A stretch of 64,000 bases of DNA. It comes from Closterium sp. Naga37s-1 (lineage: Eukaryota > Streptophyta > Zygnematophyceae > Desmidiales > Closteriaceae). The translations under genes were made by a program, and so were the position numbers. Within the stretch, counting starts at the first letter, position 1. Every line of letters starts with the position of its first letter. The notes beneath the pieces are model-generated. The model had not been told where the DNA came from. It ran no database searches and was given only the letters and a program-made list of their open reading frames with translations. Where the stretch lies: the NCBI GenBank assembly GCA_947471745.1, contig CANJKZ010001109.1:2480001-2544000 (forward strand), in the 5' to 3' direction. Positions 41,609 to 51,540 of this stretch are shown here, one piece after another.

Positions 41609-42739
41609 TGCGGAGATAACTTCTACAACGGGAGCTAGACTACGGGCTAGGCACGGGTGCTCATGTGATCTCTGCGTTCGTTGGTCCTTAGTCGTTTTCC
41701 TAGTGCACACACAGCTTGCTAGTTCACAGGGAGAATTGGCAAGAGTTTCACTAGAGAAAGTTGACAACAATGGTACAAGGAAGTTGGCATGGCAAGGCTA
41801 CATCAGAGCTAGCATTCAGGTCGGTAGACTGCAAGCGCAGCATGGTCGACCGTGTTCCAGCACGACTTGGTCGACCGCGCTCCAGCAGTGCAAAGTCGAC
41901 GGCGTGCCAACGTCGCAGGTTGACGGCGTGCCAGCGCTGCTCACGCAGAGCAGCAGCGCACCCGCTTCGCAGGTGCTCACAGATGATTGGCGGGCTGAGC
42001 CTCGTCACCTGCACAACGCACACACCAACTCAACCTAGCGCTGATGACTGCTTCTGACCAGCCACGTCGACCTCGAGATACCACCACCGAGATCGGGCTC
42101 GCCAACCTCGCCTGGGCGAGCGTCGCACTCCTCCGCAGAACCTCGTCACCCATGTAACCTGGTCGACCGGGCAACCACGTCGACCAGCTGCTCCCGTACG
42201 TGCCCGTCGACCTCCCAAGTTGACGGCCACCTCCAAGTCGACCTCACCAGGTCGACCAGTTCCAGGTCGACGTCGCTTCTGGTCGACCAGCTCCACGTCG
42301 ACCAGCAGTCCCGGTCGACCAGCTTCAGTTGTCGGCCGACCACCCAGGTCGGCTACCCGAAGTCGGCGTCACGAAGTTGACGCCCAGCTACTCGACGCCC
42401 AACTGCTCGGCGTCCTGAGTCGAGGTCGACGTCGGCCCCTCTTTCGTCGACCACCAGGTCAGGTCGACCACCATCAGGTCGACCAGCAGTCCGTCAGCCA
42501 ACCACCCAAGTCGGCTGCCCCAAGTTGACGTCACCAAGTTGACCTCCTCCGCAGGTCGACTTCCCAAGTCGACCTCGGCGCCACCCTGAAGTCGGCGCCC
42601 GTACAATGGTCTCCGTGCAGATCGACCTCCTCGTCAACCAGCTCGCCCACTGCTGCAGGTCGGCTGCTCCCCTCACACCCGACCACGAAGTCGGCTCCGC
42701 CCAAGCGAGGACGGGGCCAACACACAACTCCCGTTGACA
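41609..42739 (-). repeat. 3' LTR of family I copy 2
   Basis: TGCGGAGATA ... CCGTTGACA as read on the plus strand. About 42060-42560 is crowded with GTCGAC palindromes and AGGTCGACCA words. Confidence 0.93.
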
Positions 42740-43460
42740 CTCCCCTGCCGCGTTCACGCTTGGGCCCCCAGCCCACACGGCAGTACTCCTCGGAGAATAG
42801 CTCGTCGACGTGCACCCAACTCACAGCACGTCGTCCACCGCACCAGCCATGCAAGAGGGCATGGCACCTACTGCTGCACGTCGTCAACTTCGTTGCCCAC
42901 GTCGGCCAAGTGCACCTGGCCGATGGCGACGGAGCACCGGTTGAAGGCCGGATAGTGCAGCGCCTTCGTCAGAAAGTCAGCCGGCTACTCAGTTGTCGGG
43001 ATGTACCTCAGCGAGAACTTCCCGCGCTTCACCATGTGCTGCAGCCAGGCCTGACGCCGCTCCATGTGCTCGAGGTTGCATGTCAACCCCATGCCCTCGG
43101 CGACCGTGATGGCCGACTTGTTGTCCACCCGGAGGACAGTCGGCTTCCCAGCATCCAGCTGCTGGAACTCTGCGAGAAGGAAGCGAAGTCGACGTCCCTC
43201 CTTCCCGGCTTCGGTGGCCGCCACGTACTCCGACTCGGTCGACGACAACGTCGCACACTTGATGCGCTGGTTCGACCAGGAGACTGCGGCCCCTCCGTAG
43301 CCGAACACGTAGCCGCCCGTGCTCGTCCTGTTCTGCTTGTCACCGGCGTCGTCGGCGTCCACGTAGCCGACCAGCTCCAGCGACTCAGGTCCACCTCCGA
43401 ACTCCAGGGCGGTGTCACGCGTGTTGGCGAGGTAGGCAAGGCAGCGGTTGGCCTCGCGCC

Positions 43461-44335
43461 TAGGGATGAGCAATATGACGAACTTCTGGTTCGAGGCGAA
43501 CCGAACAGGATTTTTTTTTGGCCTAAATTGTTCGGGGCGAACGTGTTCGGTGTTCGCCCGAACACGTTCGCCGTTCGCCCGGCTCAGCTCGCCGAGGCGC
43601 GTCGAACACGAACGTGTTCGTGTTCGACACGGGCCTTCGACAAACACCAATGTGTTCGTCGACAAATAGGCCCGCGACCAATTTTTAGGTCGCGGGCCTT
43701 GGTGTTTGGGCTCAGATCTGGCCTTTCGCAGTTAGTAAAGTGCAGATCTAGCATTTTGCCATTGCTTAAGTGCAGATCGAGCATTTCGCCGTTGCTTAAG
43801 TGCGGATCGAGCATTTCGCCGTTGTTTAAGTGCGGATCGAGCATTTCGCCGTTGCTTAAGTGCGGATCGAGCATTTCACCGTTGCTTAAGTGCGGATTTA
43901 GCATTTCGCCGTTGCTTAAGTGCGGATCGAGCATTTCGCCGTTGCTTAAGTGCAGATCTAGCATTTCGCCGTTGCTTAAGTGCGGATCTAGCATTTCGCC
44001 GCTGCTTAAGTGCGGATCTAGCATTTCGCCGTTGCACGCTGGCACTAGATGGATGAAGCAGGGCGGGATTGGCTTGGGAGGTGGGGGGAGAGAATGTGCG
44101 ACGATTTGAATTGTACTCTATATTGAATTTCCCCCTGGGCGAACACGAACATGTTCGCCACGAACATGTTCGTGTTCGCCTGTTGCAGCAATTCGTTCGC
44201 CTCCTAGGGCGAACGGCGAACACCTATTTTCACTCAAGTCGTTCGCCGAACCGAACACTGTTCGGTTCGGCAGAAGGCCATGTTCGTCAGGGGGCGAACA
44301 CGAACATGTTCGAGTTCGCCCCCTGCTCATGCCTA
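43461..44335. mobile_element. hAT-type MITE with internal 30-bp tandem array
   Basis: 875 bp. Termini TAGGGATGAGCA and (reversed) TAGGCATGAGCA are close to the hAT consensus of the maize Ac type. The 8-bp duplication CTCGCGCC flanks it exactly (43453-43460 and 44336-44343). No transposase frame. Both subterminal regions are full of CGAACACGAACRTGTTCG palindromes. It interrupts the RT/RNase H frame of the host retrotransposon. Confidence 0.95.
43731..44034. repeat. 30-bp tandem array, about ten copies
   Basis: Unit GTTGCTTAAGTGCGGATCGA plus GCATTTCGCC, phase-stable because 30 is divisible by three, which creates long open frames on both strands that I do not regard as genes. Confidence 0.95.
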
Positions 44336-47300
44336 CTCGCGCCTGTGCTGGTCGCTCCTCACAGTGAGGCCGCTCCCCAGCTTGCTGCAGGCGAAGGCGA
44401 TGTCCGGCCTCGTCGTCGTCGCCGCGAACTGCAGCGAGCCGACCTTCTGCTGGTACTCCTCCTCCTGTCGCTCTTGTGCCTCCTCGTCGTCGAAGGTGAG
44501 CTCGGCGTTGGCGTCGACCGAGACCGGCGTCTTCGGAGTGCGCCCGGTCTGCTCCTCGTCGATGAAGCGCCTACGCAGCTTGTCCGCGTAGCCCTGCTGG
44601 TGCAGCCACAGCTTCCCCGCCGACCTGTCGCGGACGATCTCCAGCCCGAGGTACTTTTGCATCGGCGAGATCTCACGAAGCTCGAAGACAGACTCCACCA
44701 GCTCCTTCAGCTCCTTCAGCATCTCGGTGCTGCTGCTGGCGGCGAGCAGGTCGTCGACGTAGACCAGCACCCAGCAGGCCACTCCGTCCTTGCCGACTTT
44801 GAAGTACAGAGCCTCGTCGACCTGGCTCTTCTTCCACCCGGCGCCGACCAGCACGTCGGTGAGCGCCAAGTACCACAACAGCGGCGACTGCTTCAGGTCG
44901 TACAGACTCTTCAGCAGCTTGCACACCCGGCCGGTTCCGTCGTTGAAGTAGTCCGGCTGGGACATGTAGAGCACCCGGTCGAGCTTGCTCTGCAGGAAGG
45001 CGTTCTTCATGTCGAGCTGCATCAGGTTGAGGTTGAGGACGACGACGATGCTGAGGAAGATCCTCAGCGTGACGTAGCTGCCCACCGGCGCGAATGTCTC
45101 GTCGTAGTCGGCGCCGTATACCTGCGTGAAGCCCTTCACGACCAGCCTCGCCTTCTCGCGCTCGACGGTGTCGTCGACGTGGTACTTCGTCGTCAACACC
45201 CACCGGTTCTTCATGATGTTGACCCCCAGCGGGCGTTCGACCAGCTCCCAAGTGCCCATGTTGATGAGGCTGCGGATCTCCTCCTCCATGGCGGCCTTCA
45301 CCGCCGGGCCCTTCCAGCTCGCCAGAGCCTCCTTCACCGTCATCGTCGAGATGTCCCAACGATGCTCGGGGTCGGCCAGCATGTCTGGGTCGAGCTCTGG
45401 AAACTCCTCATCCTCCTCGGCGTCGTCGTACAGCAGGTCGTCGTCATCGTCCACGTCATACAGCGTGATGAAGTCAGCGGGGACAAAGAAGTCCGGCGGC
45501 CTCCGAACTCTGTCCGACTTCCGGGGTTCTGGCCGAACCTCCACCACGTCACTCTTGGTGGACTCCCCGGCGTCACCGGCTTCACTGCCCTCGTCGTCCT
45601 GCTGCACCGCGGTCGGCTTCCTGGTCGACCTCTCCCTTGTGGTCGGCTTCCCTGCCGACTGCCCGGTTGCCGACTGTTCCGTGGTCGGCTGCACTGCTGC
45701 CTGATCCCCTGTCGGCTGCTGCTCCTCGACCTGTTCCTCCCCTGTCGACGTCGACTTCAATCCTACGTCGACTTGCCGCTCGTCACGTCGGCCACCGGTG
45801 ATGCCCTGGGCCGGCGCCGAAGGCGACGTCCCACTGCTCCCCTCATCGCCGGAGGCCGACGTAGGAGTCAGCCCGTGCAGGTCGGCCACGAGGGGAGGGG
45901 CAGGGGACGTAGGGGAGGGTGAAGGAGGACGGACGACCTCGACGTCCTCAGGAGCAAGCTCACCGACCTCGGCGAGAAGAGGCGGCGTCGCCGTCGACGT
46001 GTCGGTCGGCTGGGTGGTCGGCGTCCGTCCTGACACCGGCCCGTACTCCGACTTCCACTCGGCCAGCGACATGTCCTCGTAGAACACCACGTCCGACGTG
46101 GTCACCACCCGGTTGGCGTCGACGTTGAGGAGCTCCCAGCCCTTCCTCGCCGCCAACACACCAAGGTGAAGACCCCACCTGGCCTTCGGTTTCAGCTTCC
46201 CACCACGCTGCTGCTCGGGGACGAGGAACTGCGCCATGCAGCCCCACACCCGCGCCAGCGACAAGTCGGGCTTCTTCTAGGTCAGCAGCTGGTACGGCGT
46301 CGTCCCCGACGGCAGCGTCGACCTCTCAAGGCAGTTGCGGACCCAGACGGCTTGCCGCAGAGCGAGGTGCCACCAGTGGTGCTGCATGCCCATGTGCAGC
46401 AACATCGTCTGCACCAACTCCACCACCGTCCTCATCTCCCGCTCCGCCATGCCGTTCTGCTGCGGGGTGTACGGGCAGGTAAGGTCGTGGACGATCCCCT
46501 TGCCATCCACGAAGTCGGTGAACTTCTTCCCGAGGAACTCCCCTCCTCGGTCGGAGCGAAGCATCAGCACCGACTTGTTCGTCTGCCTCTCCACCAGCAC
46601 CTGCCACTTCTAGAACTCCAGCAGCATATCCGACTTCCTGGCGACCGGCCTCACCCACACGAAGCGGGTCTTGCGGTCCTTTAGCAACACGAAGTACAAG
46701 CTGCCGTCCTTGGCAGCCACGCGGAACGGCCCGCACAGGTCGATGTGCACGACGGCCAGCACCCCGACGGCGTTGGAGCCTTGGTCGGGGAAGGTGTGCC
46801 GCGCCAGCTTCCCGCCGACGCACGAGACACGCGGGGAGTCGGCACCAGTCGCCGACTTGAGGTCCAGCCCAATGGCGACCTCGTTCTTCGCCGAGCTCCT
46901 AATGGTGTCCATGCCGACGTGCGCAAGTCTCGCATGCATCCTGTCCGGCGTCGACTTCGTCTTCGAGACAATCGCCCGCAGGGCCACAACCTCCGGCGTG
47001 GGCAACGTCGACGTCGTTGAGCAGGGACGCAGGTCGGTGCAGAGGACTCGCCCGGAGTACGTCGCCTGACCGAGCACCTCCCCAGCTGCCGAGACGAGCA
47101 GCATGCCGTCTCCGTCCTCCTGCAGCTTCACGCCGTGCTCCTTCAGCTGGCCGGACGACAGCAGGTTTGCCCGCACACCCGGGACGTACAGCACGTCAGG
47201 GATGAGCACCCGCTTCCCGGCCTCTCCCTGCAGGGCGACGGTGCCACGGCCCTGGACGTCCTGCAGCGCCCCATTGAAGCCCCGCACGTGTTTGATGGAG

Positions 47301-47340
47301 CCGCTCGGCTGCAGGTTGACGAAGACTTCCTTCGTCCCCA

Positions 47341-48885
47341 TCAGGTGGTGGGAGCAACCGCTGTCGAGCAGGACCACCGCCGGGTTTGCCTGCACAGCTG
47401 CTGCCACCGCCTGGAAGTCCTCTCCGGCCTCCGGCGCCAGCGAGACGGTCGGCTCCACGACGCCGACCAGCGAGCACGACGCTGTCTTATCGTCCCGCGC
47501 CTTGCCGCCAGCAGAGGAGTCGACGTCTTGTTCGACTGCTTCTCTTTGCCCGGCTGATTCCCTCCTCGACGAGGACGACGAGTACTAGACCTCCCGCGGC
47601 CGCCATTGGCGTCGTCGTCGTCTGAGTCACTGCGGTCGGGGCACTCGAAGGAGAGGTGGTCGGGGTCGCCGCACAGCCAGCACTTTCGACGTCGACTTCC
47701 TCCTCCTCGACCGCTGTCTTTGGTCGACTTCTTCTTGTCGACCTCCTTGGTCGACTTCCAGCCACTGCTACCACCGCCGCCAGACTGTCCGCGCTGCCCC
47801 GGTCGGCCTCCTTGCTTCATCGGGGCGGCGAATTTGGCATGCGCCAAGAGCTCCTGTGACCGCTCGGCCTCCTGCATCGTCTCGTCCTGCAGGATGTACG
47901 AGTTCAAGTTGTCCTCGTTGAGCGTCGTCCTCGTGCCCGGCGCCATTGACAGCCGCTTCAGGAGGTTGTAGTTGCTCGACAGCCCCTGCATGACGTGGGT
48001 GACGTACGACGCCGTCGAGTACTGCGTGCCGGCCATCTTGATGGTGGCGAGAATTCGCCGGGCCCGGTTGCAGTAGTCGGTCGCCGTCTCCTCGTCTTCC
48101 ATACGCAGGTGCGTCAGTTGTCCCTCCAGCTGGGCGATGAACAAGTCGTCGGTGGCTTGGTAGGTCGACTCAATGAAGTGCCACGCCTGGTGGCCGGCGT
48201 CGAGGTACTCCCGACATCACTTCAAGGCGATCTGCACGCCCGACGAGCAGCATCGCGAGATGACCATGAAGGTCAATAGCTGCACTGCTCGGAACTCCGC
48301 ACGCAAGTCGGGGTCGTCCGGCGTCGCCACCGTACCTCGGGCAAAGTTGATCAGCCCAGCCATCTCCAGCTGGGGCTCGATGGCTTCCTTCCAGGTGAGG
48401 ATGTCCTGTCGACCGACGAGCGCCGGGGTGACCAAGATCCTGTCCGCTGCAAATTTGAAGTAGCCGTAGCTCGGTGCAATCCCGCCTGTCGTCACCTGGG
48501 TCGCCGACATCGGCGACAATCCGCTTCGTCGTCCTCCGACGTCGCCCTGCGAGGAGCCTGCAGCCGCCGACGACTGCACCCCTCGCGCCTGAACGCCGCC
48601 GACGTCATCGGCGTGTATCACACCTCTCTGCCTCGACGTGCCTCCCGCACTGCTGCCGACTTGGCCACCTCCGGCGTTGACGCCCATGTCGACGCCACCT
48701 TCGTTGGTCACCGGTTGAGGAGAAGCCGGTCGGGAAGGGGGATGCTCCGTCGCCCACATGGAGCGGAGTCCAGCCTCGACGACCGCCCAGGGTATCGCCC
48801 CATACTCCTGGGCCTCATGGCGTCTCCTCGCATCCTCCAGCCGTCCCTCTAGGGTGTCCATCACCTCTGTGTCACCTACGCGCAC
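47341..48885 (-). pseudogene. Family I copy 2 gag
   Basis: Starts MRVGDTEVMDTLEGRL at 48885. Gag core with GRQDILTWKEAIEPQLEMAG, a TGA at about 48217, then the UBN2 block with TDYCNRARRILATIKMAGTQ and YVTHVMQGLSSNYNLLKRL. A canonical zinc knuckle CWLCGDPDHLSFEC follows near 47680. A frameshift around 47500 separates it from the protease frame. The intact protein would be the particle-forming capsid and nucleocapsid. Confidence 0.88.
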
Positions 48886-48989
48886 GCTAGGGACTGTACG
48901 GCTACCGGCCTACGAACAACTTAGGTAAGTGACCTCTATGTCGACCTGACTGAAAGGTAAGTCGTGTATCGTCCACGCTTACCGCACCA

Positions 48990-50023
48990 TGCGGAGATAA
49001 CTTCTACAACGGGAGCTAGACTACGGGCTAGGCACGGGTGCTCATGTGATCTCTGCGTTCGTTGGTCCTTAGTCGTTTTCCTAGTGCACACACAGCTTGC
49101 TAGTTCACAGGGAGAATTGGCAAGAGAAAGTTGACAACAATGGTACAAGGAAGTTGGCACGGCAAGACTACATCAGAGCTAGCATTCAGGTCAGTCGACT
49201 GCCAGCGCAGCATGGTCGACCGCGTTCCAGCACGACTTGGTCGACCGCGCTCCAGCAGTGCAAAGTCGACGGCGTGCCAACGTCGCAGGTTGACGGCGTG
49301 CCAGCGCTGCTCACGCAGAGCAGCAGCGCACCCGCTTCGCAGGTGCTCACAGATGATTGGCGGGCTGAGCCTCGTCACTTGCACAACGCACACACCAAGT
49401 CAACATGGCGCTGATGACTGCTTCTGACCAGCCACGTCGACCTCGGGATACCACCACCGAGGTCGGGCTCGCCAACCTCGCCTGGGCGAGCGTCGCAGTC
49501 CTCCGCAGAACCTCGTCACCCAGGTAACCTGGTCGACCGGGCAACCACGTCGACCAGCTGCTTCCGTACGTGCCCGTCGACCTCCCAAGTCGACGGCCAC
49601 CTCCAAGTCAACCTCACCAGGTCGACCACGCCCCTGGTCGACCAGTTCCAGGTCGACGTCGCTTCTGGTCGACCAGCTCCACGTCGACCAGCAGTCCTGG
49701 TCGACTAGCTTCAGTTGTCGGCCGACCACCCAGGTCGGCTACCCGAAGTCGGCGTCACGAAGTTGACGCCCAGCTACTCGATGCCCAACTGCTCGGCGTC
49801 CTGAGTCAAGGTCGACGTCGGCCCCTCTTTCGTCGACCACCAGGTCAGGTCGACCACCATCAGGTCGACCAGCAGTCTGTCAGCCAACCACCCAAGTCGG
49901 CTGCCCCAAGTTGACGTCACCAAGTTGACGTCCTCCGCAGGTCGACTTCCCAAGTCGACCTCGGCGCCACGAAGTCGGCTCCGCCCAAGCAAGGACGGGG
50001 CCAACACACAACTCCCGTTGACA
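48990..50023 (-). repeat. 5' LTR of family I copy 2
   Basis: Same ends as the 3' LTR; internal deletion near 49970 and a 13-base insertion near 49630 relative to it. On the minus strand it is followed by TGGTGCGGTAAGCG, the position of the primer binding site; this does not match initiator-Met tRNA well. Confidence 0.93.
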
Positions 50024-50163
50024 GGAATAACAAGAAACCATGGCTTGCAGCTGAGGCTGATTGGTGCCTGATTATTGTAAGTCTGAAGTGAGGTGGGTGC
50101 ACCTTCGTGCTGCCCAGCCTCAGCTGCAAGCCATGGTTTCTTGTTATTCCTCTCTTGCCAATA

Positions 50164-50777
50164 TCTCCTTGTTCCTCGTGCCGAACAAGTTGCTCCCAGG
50201 GCACTGATGTGACGTAACATCCACTAAGTGAAGGGGTAACAGTAAGCGTGAAGACAATAACTCAAACAATTAGGGTACTTAGTATTCGATCAGAGACTCT
50301 ACAACTAAAGTACGAGCTCGAATTAGCATGCTGCTCGCATGTCTTGTTTGTCTTTAATTCATTGTTTTCATGTAGTCGATCGCTACATATTTATGTGTCA
50401 AAGTCACATCCATGGCTTCTTCTCTTTACTGCAGACTAATTTGTCACACCACACAATCCAATAAGCCTGGTATATCGTAGGTTACGTCAGTGACAATGGT
50501 CTGGAAATTGCCTAATTCAGTGTGAGAAAACATCAGGGGTATGATTGTCAAAGTATTGCGAGCATATTTATTTCAACTTGATTCGTCAGTATTCGATTCG
50601 TATTCGCATTCCACATTGAGCATCGATACAGTCGAATACAAACTTGATATACTATCCGAAAATGCTGTATTCATTAGATGCAGGTGTTAATAGTAAGAGG
50701 AAGGGAATCGTGTCATCTGCTGAGTGGATGCTTCGAAAGTAATAGATATTGCTTCGCAGAGACAGCACTGCCAACTG
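50164..50777. other. Intergenic AT-rich DNA, nothing recognised
   Basis: No coding motif or repeat beyond the MITE arm at its left edge. Confidence 0.6.
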
Positions 50778-50907
50778 TGTCAAATGTTATATCTACTACA
50801 GTTTGTTTAGGCTGTAGTGGGGTAGATACTATGGGGTATGATAACTTTAGGGTTTCCTACTTGTACCCCACACTTTTCCTAGTGCAATCACTTCTCTCAT
50901 TCTTACA
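50778..50907 (+). repeat. 5' LTR of element A
   Basis: 130 bp, TGTCAAATGT ... CATTCTTACA with the shared core TGTAGTGGGGTAG, ATGGGGTATG, TTTAGGGTTTCCTACTTG. No partner LTR is in the window, so the boundary rests on the motif ends and the adjacent primer site. Confidence 0.85.
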
Positions 50908-51540
50908 TGGTATTACGAGCCTAAGTTAGGAACCTAGGACCACTTACCTAAGGGCCCACCGTTACGCTAGAAGCGTCCTCATGCGCCTCTCTGTTAGTGC
51001 GCCCTCGTGCGCCCCTCTCTCTCCTGGTGCCCGTGCGCAGCTCACTAGCCCAGCGCGCGGCCTTTTTTTTTTAGCGCGCGTAGCCCGCTAGCCGCCCGCA
51101 CGCGGCCCGAGTCGCGCGCGCGTCGACTGTTAGCCGCCCGCACGACCAGCGCCGCCCACGAGCAGCCCGCTAGCCACCCGTCGACCGGCCCTGCTGGCCG
51201 TCCAGCGCGCCGCAGCCCCGCCCGTAGGCCGCCGCGTCGCCTGTGTAGGCCGCCGCCCGCGCGCGACTGCAGCCCACGCACAGCCGTGGCCCGTACACTA
51301 CAGCCGCCCACGCGCAGGCCCACCGTCGCGCCGCGCCGCGTAGCCTAGTCCGAGCCGCGCCGCGCCGCCCTGACCGAGCCGCGCCGCCCTGACTGAGCCG
51401 CGCCTCCCTACTGTGCACCACTTGCAGCAACTGCTGTTCCTGTTCCTACTGCTACAACTGCTACTGCTACTGCTCTTACTGCTACTACTGCTACTGCTAC
51501 CACTGCTACTGCTACTGCTGCTACTGCTGCTACTATCACT

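Larger units (their letters stand above)
42960..47458 (-). pseudogene. Family I copy 2 pol: protease, integrase, RT, RNase H
   Basis: One frame from 47458 down to the MITE at 44335, then from 43460 to about 42940. Landmarks: LLDSGCSHHLMG (protease), MHARLAHVGMDTIRSS and HIDLCGPF, RSDRGGEFLGKKF, TPQQNGMAEREMRT (integrase D, D, E), YDETFAPVGSYVTLRIFLSI and VYVDDLLAASSS (RT), VGYVDADDAGDKQNRTSTGG and SSTESEYVAATEA (RNase H), ending ADFLTKALHYPAF. In-frame TAG codons occupy 46610-46612, 46277-46279 and 42985-42987. Inactive. Confidence 0.92.
41609..50023 (-). mobile_element. Ty1/copia element, family I copy 2 (complete, inactivated)
   Basis: An 8415-bp minus-strand element with target-site duplication GGAAT (41604-41608 and 50024-50028). 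LTRs are 1131 bp (41609-42739, 3') and 1034 bp (48990-50023, 5'); the size difference is mainly a block of about 100 bases missing from the right LTR near 49970. Right to left it encodes gag, CCHC knuckle, protease, integrase, RT and RNase H. It is broken by one TGA in gag, a frameshift near 47500, three in-frame TAG codons and a hAT-type MITE within the RT/RNase H frame. Confidence 0.95.
41591..50163. mobile_element. Foldback MITE split by the family I retrotransposon
   Basis: Left arm is 41591-41608 plus 50029-50059; right arm is 50115-50163. The two 49-base arms are complementary with about one mismatch, separated by a 55-base loop, and flanked by TA on both sides. Removing 41609-50023 and one copy of GGAAT restores the arm exactly. 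Confidence 0.85.

Noticed and set aside
43731..44034. CRISPR-like array
   Set aside because: The 30-base units are directly adjacent without unique spacers, inside a hAT-type MITE of a eukaryote.
44069..45922. A 617-codon plus-strand open frame and other long plus frames between 42760 and 46700
   Set aside because: They are antisense to the RT/integrase frame of family I copy 2, whose GC-rich codons leave the complementary frame open. The protein has no domain and runs across the MITE boundary.
42985..46612. UAG as a sense codon (alternative nuclear code)
   Set aside because: The in-frame TAGs occur only in decaying elements that also have TGA, TAA and frameshifts; C-to-T decay at CAG is simpler.
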